A stretch of 16,040 nt of DNA, taken from positions 1-16,040 of the forward strand of contig SDOA01000100.1 of NCBI GenBank assembly GCA_004524595.1, written 5' to 3'. The position numbers and the translations under genes are program-made. Source of the stretch: Candidatus Thorarchaeota archaeon. Lineage in GTDB: Archaea; Asgardarchaeota; Thorarchaeia; Thorarchaeales; Thorarchaeaceae. Below are positions 13,237-16,040 of this stretch, in pieces (position 1 is the stretch's first letter; each line of letters begins with the position of its first letter). Below the pieces are notes generated by a model that saw only the letters and a list, made by a program, of their open reading frames with translations, was not told the origin of the DNA and searched no databases.

Positions 13237-14628
13237 ATGGCTGAATTAGACCTCATTATAAAAAATGGGAAAATTGTAACGGCTTCTGATGCATATACAG
13301 CTGATATCGGTATTCATAATGGAAAAATCAATATTATTGCACAGAGTATTACTCCAGCGTCAACATCAAAGACTATTGATGCCAACGGTAAGTATGTCTT
13401 TCCAGGTGGTATTGATGTCCATGTCCATTTGCAACTTCCATTTTCAGGAACCGTTTCTGCTGATGACTTTGAGAATGGTACTAAAGCTGCAGCTTGCGGA
13501 GGTGTGACCACTGTCCTTGACTTTGCAATTCAGACAAAAGGACAACCAATCATGAAAGCTGTTGAGGCACGTCGTGCAGAAGCTGATCCGAAAGTCTGTA
13601 TCGATTATGGATTACATGCTGCCATAACAGATTGGAATCCGCAGACTCAAGCTGAAATCAAGAAGATAATTGATTATGGAATTCCTACCTTCAAGATGTT
13701 CATGATATACAAGAATGAGGGCTGGATGGCCGATGATGGAATGCTCTTCAGTGCTCTCGAAGAAACCGCAAAGCATGGTGGACATATCGGAGTCCATGCT
13801 GAGAGTGTCTTTGTGCTTGATATGTTAATTGAGAGATTTGCCAAAGAGAAAGAGAAATGGGGTGCTTATGGTCATGCATTGTCAAGGCCTTGCTATACTG
13901 AAGAAGAGGCTATCCTTCGTGCAATAAAATGGGCTGAGGTAACGGGTGGCAAATTATACATTGTTCATATGTCCACTGGTGAAGGTGCAGATGCTGTTCA
14001 TCTCGCCAAAGAACGAGGGGTGAATGTCTATGCTGAAACATGTCCACAATATCTTCTCCTAGATGATGAAGTCTTCAAACGTAAGGATGGTCATCTTTAT
14101 GCAACATGTCCACAGATAAAAAAGCATCATGATAGCGAGCGTCTTTGGAAAGGTTTGCAGAATGGTGATGTCCAGATTATTGCCACTGATACATGTACCT
14201 TTGATACGAAGCAAAAAGCAGCTTGGAATGGTGATTTCAGGAAGATACCTTTTGGACTACCAGGAGTAGAAACAATGATTCCCTTGATGTTCACTGAAGG
14301 AGTAGGTAAACAAAGGCTCACTGTGAATCAACTTGTTTCTCTTACGAGTACAAATCCTGCCAAGCTCTTTGGGATGTATCCTCAAAAAGGGACAATTGCT
14401 ATTGGCACTGATGCAGATCTAATTATCTTTGATCCCAAGAAGGAAGTGACAATCAAAGCAGACAATCTGCAGACTAACTGTGACTGGAGCCCGTATGAAG
14501 GGTGGAAACTTATTGGATACCCCTGCATTACTCTCTCTAGAGGAGAAGTGGTCGCACAAGATGGCGAATTTGTTGGAGCGGTTGGTCATGGCAGGTTTTT
14601 GCAACGAACGCCATATGGAAATCTTTGA
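13237..14628 (+). CDS. hydA: Dihydropyrimidinase (D-hydantoinase family)
   Basis: Hydrolyses dihydrouracil/dihydrothymine to the N-carbamoyl beta-amino acid, in the cytoplasm, with a binuclear metal centre. In the 463-residue amidohydrolase, all expected ligands are visible: H62 and H64 (DVHVHL), the lysine to be carboxylated K153 (TFKMFMIYK), H187 (VHAES), H244 (VHMST) and D318 (ATDTCTF). TFDTKQK followed by FRKIPFGLPGVE is the dihydropyrimidinase-type segment that separates it from allantoinase and dihydroorotase. The common TDH/TDN after the metal-binding Asp reads TDT here. Length and the C-terminal beta-sandwich (IKADNLQTNCDWSPYEG) are normal. The start at 13237 is set by GGGAGGA. It is divergent from the beta-ureidopropionase gene with a 105-base gap. 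A general hydantoinase is the alternative; neighbours support dihydropyrimidine. Confidence 0.93.
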   Translation: MAELDLIIKNGKIVTASDAYTADIGIHNGKINIIAQSITPASTSKTIDANGKYVFPGGIDVHVHLQLPFSGTVSADDFENGTKAAACGGVTTVLDFAIQTKGQPIMKAVEARRAEADPKVCIDYGLHAAITDWNPQTQAEIKKIIDYGIPTFKMFMIYKNEGWMADDGMLFSALEETAKHGGHIGVHAESVFVLDMLIERFAKEKEKWGAYGHALSRPCYTEEEAILRAIKWAEVTGGKLYIVHMSTGEGADAVHLAKERGVNVYAETCPQYLLLDDEVFKRKDGHLYATCPQIKKHHDSERLWKGLQNGDVQIIATDTCTFDTKQKAAWNGDFRKIPFGLPGVETMIPLMFTEGVGKQRLTVNQLVSLTSTNPAKLFGMYPQKGTIAIGTDADLIIFDPKKEVTIKADNLQTNCDWSPYEGWKLIGYPCITLSRGEVVAQDGEFVGAVGHGRFLQRTPYGNL

Positions 14629-14676
14629 TATGTACGTCTCGTCAAGCTCATAAGAACTTGCTAGTACCTTCTTGGT

Positions 14677-15522
14677 ATGAGATATCCCTCACGTCGTGCT
14701 TATCATGTAGTCTATGATGAAAATATGTTAGATGCACTCAAGTATGCATCTGAGAATAATTGGAATGGCATGGTCCCAGATATAGGTGTACCAACGTTCT
14801 CTCCAGAAAAAATATCTTCTGAAGAGCGAATCAGACTCAGGGATTTCGCTAGAAATCACTCTATCGAATGGGGATTTCATGCTCCATGTGATGATGTCAG
14901 TCTGCTGTCACTCTATCCCCCAATACGTACAGGAATTATCACATATTTCAAACAAATCATCAATCTAGCTCGTGAATTAAGTATTGGACCAACAAATGTT
15001 GTTCTGCATGCTGGAACTCTACCCTCATTCAGAAAAGCTGGAAACCAGTCCTCAGATAGCTTTAGTGAACTACATCTTGAATCCTATTCTCAGACTCTTC
15101 GAGAGAATCTATCCGAACTTCTCAAACATGCTCGTCCACATGTTCGTCTCACAATCGAAAATCACGATTGGACGCCCTTAGTACGTAATGTAATCGAGCA
15201 TCTTATTCCTCAAGGTCTGAAATTATGTCTTGATATTCCCAAACTCTATGGCTCTGATCTTAAGATTAAACCCGATGATTGGAATTTGTTCCAGAGATAT
15301 CAAAGTTCTATCGAAGCAGTTCATATTCATGATGTCATTCCCCAGATTGGATCACATCAAGTTGTCGGGAATGGGCTTATTGATTTCGAACCGACTCTGA
15401 AGTTTCTGAGCAAACTATCAACAAAGCCTCAGTATGTATTCGAGGTTCGCCCACGTGAAGAGGCTCAAAGAAGCTTACAAAACATTGGACAAATGATGAA
15501 TATCTTCAACCTAAATCTCTAA
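14677..15522 (+). CDS. Xylose isomerase-like TIM-barrel protein (AP endonuclease family 2 fold)
   Basis: A 281-residue sugar-phosphate isomerase/epimerase-type barrel. Candidate metal ligands follow the expected strand order: H68 (GFHAP), H111 (VVLHAG), E161 (LTIENHD), D186 (CLDIPK), H216/H218 (VHIHD), H227 (GSHQVVGNG), E256 (FEVRP). The HIHD...GSHQ..GNG.IDF segment is typical of the family, which includes sugar isomerases, epimerases, hydroxypyruvate isomerase and endonuclease IV. The pattern fits an isomerase-like enzyme better than a DNA repair nuclease, but the substrate is unknown. It lies 48 bases after dihydropyrimidinase on the same strand. No Shine-Dalgarno site is visible; a TATA-like CTCATAAG at 14648-14655 sits about 25 bases before the ATG, consistent with a leaderless transcript. 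Its stop overlaps the convergent Nudix stop by 3 bases. Confidence 0.8.
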   Translation: MRYPSRRAYHVVYDENMLDALKYASENNWNGMVPDIGVPTFSPEKISSEERIRLRDFARNHSIEWGFHAPCDDVSLLSLYPPIRTGIITYFKQIINLARELSIGPTNVVLHAGTLPSFRKAGNQSSDSFSELHLESYSQTLRENLSELLKHARPHVRLTIENHDWTPLVRNVIEHLIPQGLKLCLDIPKLYGSDLKIKPDDWNLFQRYQSSIEAVHIHDVIPQIGSHQVVGNGLIDFEPTLKFLSKLSTKPQYVFEVRPREEAQRSLQNIGQMMNIFNLNL

Positions 15523-16040
15523 GCGCCCTCGCAATCCCATAGAACGCTCTCTCCTGTCTTGATATATTTCTCACGTTCTTGTTTGACAAAGAGTAGACCT
15601 TCAAGCGAATTCTCAGATGTGCATTGATCTAATTTGTTGACATCATACCAAGATAACTCTGAATTTACCCATTCTTCATTTCCCTTGATTAGCCCATTAG
15701 TTTCATTCTCCCCGGTAGCATCTCCAGATATAACCGCTACAATTCCGACTGTTCCATGAAGTTCTGAAATTAAAGCAACAAGATGCTTCTCCGGAATAAG
15801 GTCTATGTCAACTTCTTCTACTATTTCTCTCATGCAAGCATCTTCAAAACTTACCTCAGTATCTCTTGTTTCTAGTATGCCTCCTGGGACAGCATGAAAT
15901 GATGGACAATATTGAGACTCTTTTGTTCGTATACCCGCAAGAACGTGATTCATATCAGGAGAAAAAATGATTGCCTGAATTCCTAGAACGCCATGACATG
16001 GGGCATGTTGACCAGTTCGTACCAATGTGAGAATTCGCGA
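15519..16040 (-). CDS. Nudix hydrolase-like protein, N-terminus beyond window
   Basis: The reading frame is open to the window edge, so the start is not seen; the first in-frame start-like codon (TTG at 16025) is probably internal, since upstream codons continue sensibly (RILTLVRTGQH). The fold is Nudix: LGIQAIIFSPDMNHVLAGIRTK is the first sheet, FHAVPGGILE opens the Nudix box, and REIVEEVDI gives the REUxEExGU core. The box departs from consensus: about three extra residues (ETRDTEVSFED) separate GG from RE, and the final Gly is Asp. The catalytic EE pair of REIVEE is kept, so hydrolysis of a nucleoside diphosphate-X or related compound is possible; the substrate is unknown. The C-terminal part (EEWVNSELSWYDVNKLD) resembles the usual last helix region. 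Confidence 0.75.
   Translation of the reverse strand, partial: SRILTLVRTGQHAPCHGVLGIQAIIFSPDMNHVLAGIRTKESQYCPSFHAVPGGILETRDTEVSFEDACMREIVEEVDIDLIPEKHLVALISELHGTVGIVAVISGDATGENETNGLIKGNEEWVNSELSWYDVNKLDQCTSENSLEGLLFVKQEREKYIKTGESVLWDCEGA

Noticed and set aside
1..16040. CRISPR arrays, tRNA or rRNA genes, insertion sequences, integration sites
   Set aside because: No spaced direct repeats, cloverleaf-like stretches, transposase motifs or terminal inverted repeats were seen on reading both strands.

Overview
The window reads as archaeal chromosome of moderate, slightly AT-rich composition. A tungsten-type aldehyde:ferredoxin oxidoreductase sits beside two MoaD/ThiS-like proteins. Several starts are preceded by AGGTGAT/GGAGG-type Shine-Dalgarno sites, while others lack one and have a TATA-like box about 25-30 bases upstream. 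A membrane-anchored surface protein is dense in N-glycosylation sequons. The mix of genes and base composition resembles Asgard archaea (Thorarchaeia-like), but that lineage call is inference; no rRNA or other marker gene is present. Sixteen protein genes cover almost everything, no intergenic gap exceeds about 300 bases, and I see no tRNA, rRNA, CRISPR or insertion sequence.

Left part (1-2600): a predicted secreted, C-terminally anchored glycoprotein, a TauE/SafE-like permease, and an uncharacterised protein built from two divergent copies of one ~95-residue unit. Next (2640-5200) comes a metabolic unit: a possible operator array (three CGATATG half-sites), the aldehyde:ferredoxin oxidoreductase, a pyrimidine-rich terminator-like tract, and two overlapping or nearly overlapping MoaD-like genes. 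A convergent Gfo/Idh/MocA oxidoreductase and a divergent class II glutamine amidotransferase follow (5276-7633).

The centrepiece is 7630-14628. It holds an apparently complete reductive pyrimidine degradation route, arranged as two divergent pairs. PreA-type dihydropyrimidine dehydrogenase (minus) faces away from a class III beta-alanine aminotransferase (plus) across a 99-base gap that contains a perfect 17-base palindrome. Beta-ureidopropionase-like amidohydrolase (minus) faces away from dihydropyrimidinase (plus). CoA-acylating (methyl)malonate-semialdehyde dehydrogenase lies downstream of preA on the same strand, followed by a small ferritin-like helical protein that lacks the usual metal ligands. 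The inferred flow is uracil -> dihydrouracil -> N-carbamoyl-beta-alanine -> beta-alanine + CO2 + NH3 -> malonate semialdehyde -> acetyl-CoA + CO2; thymine would give propionyl-CoA. No PreT-like NADPH/FAD subunit is present, so PreA may take electrons from ferredoxin or from a partner encoded elsewhere.

The right end carries a xylose-isomerase-like TIM-barrel protein and, convergent with it, a Nudix-family protein that runs off the window.
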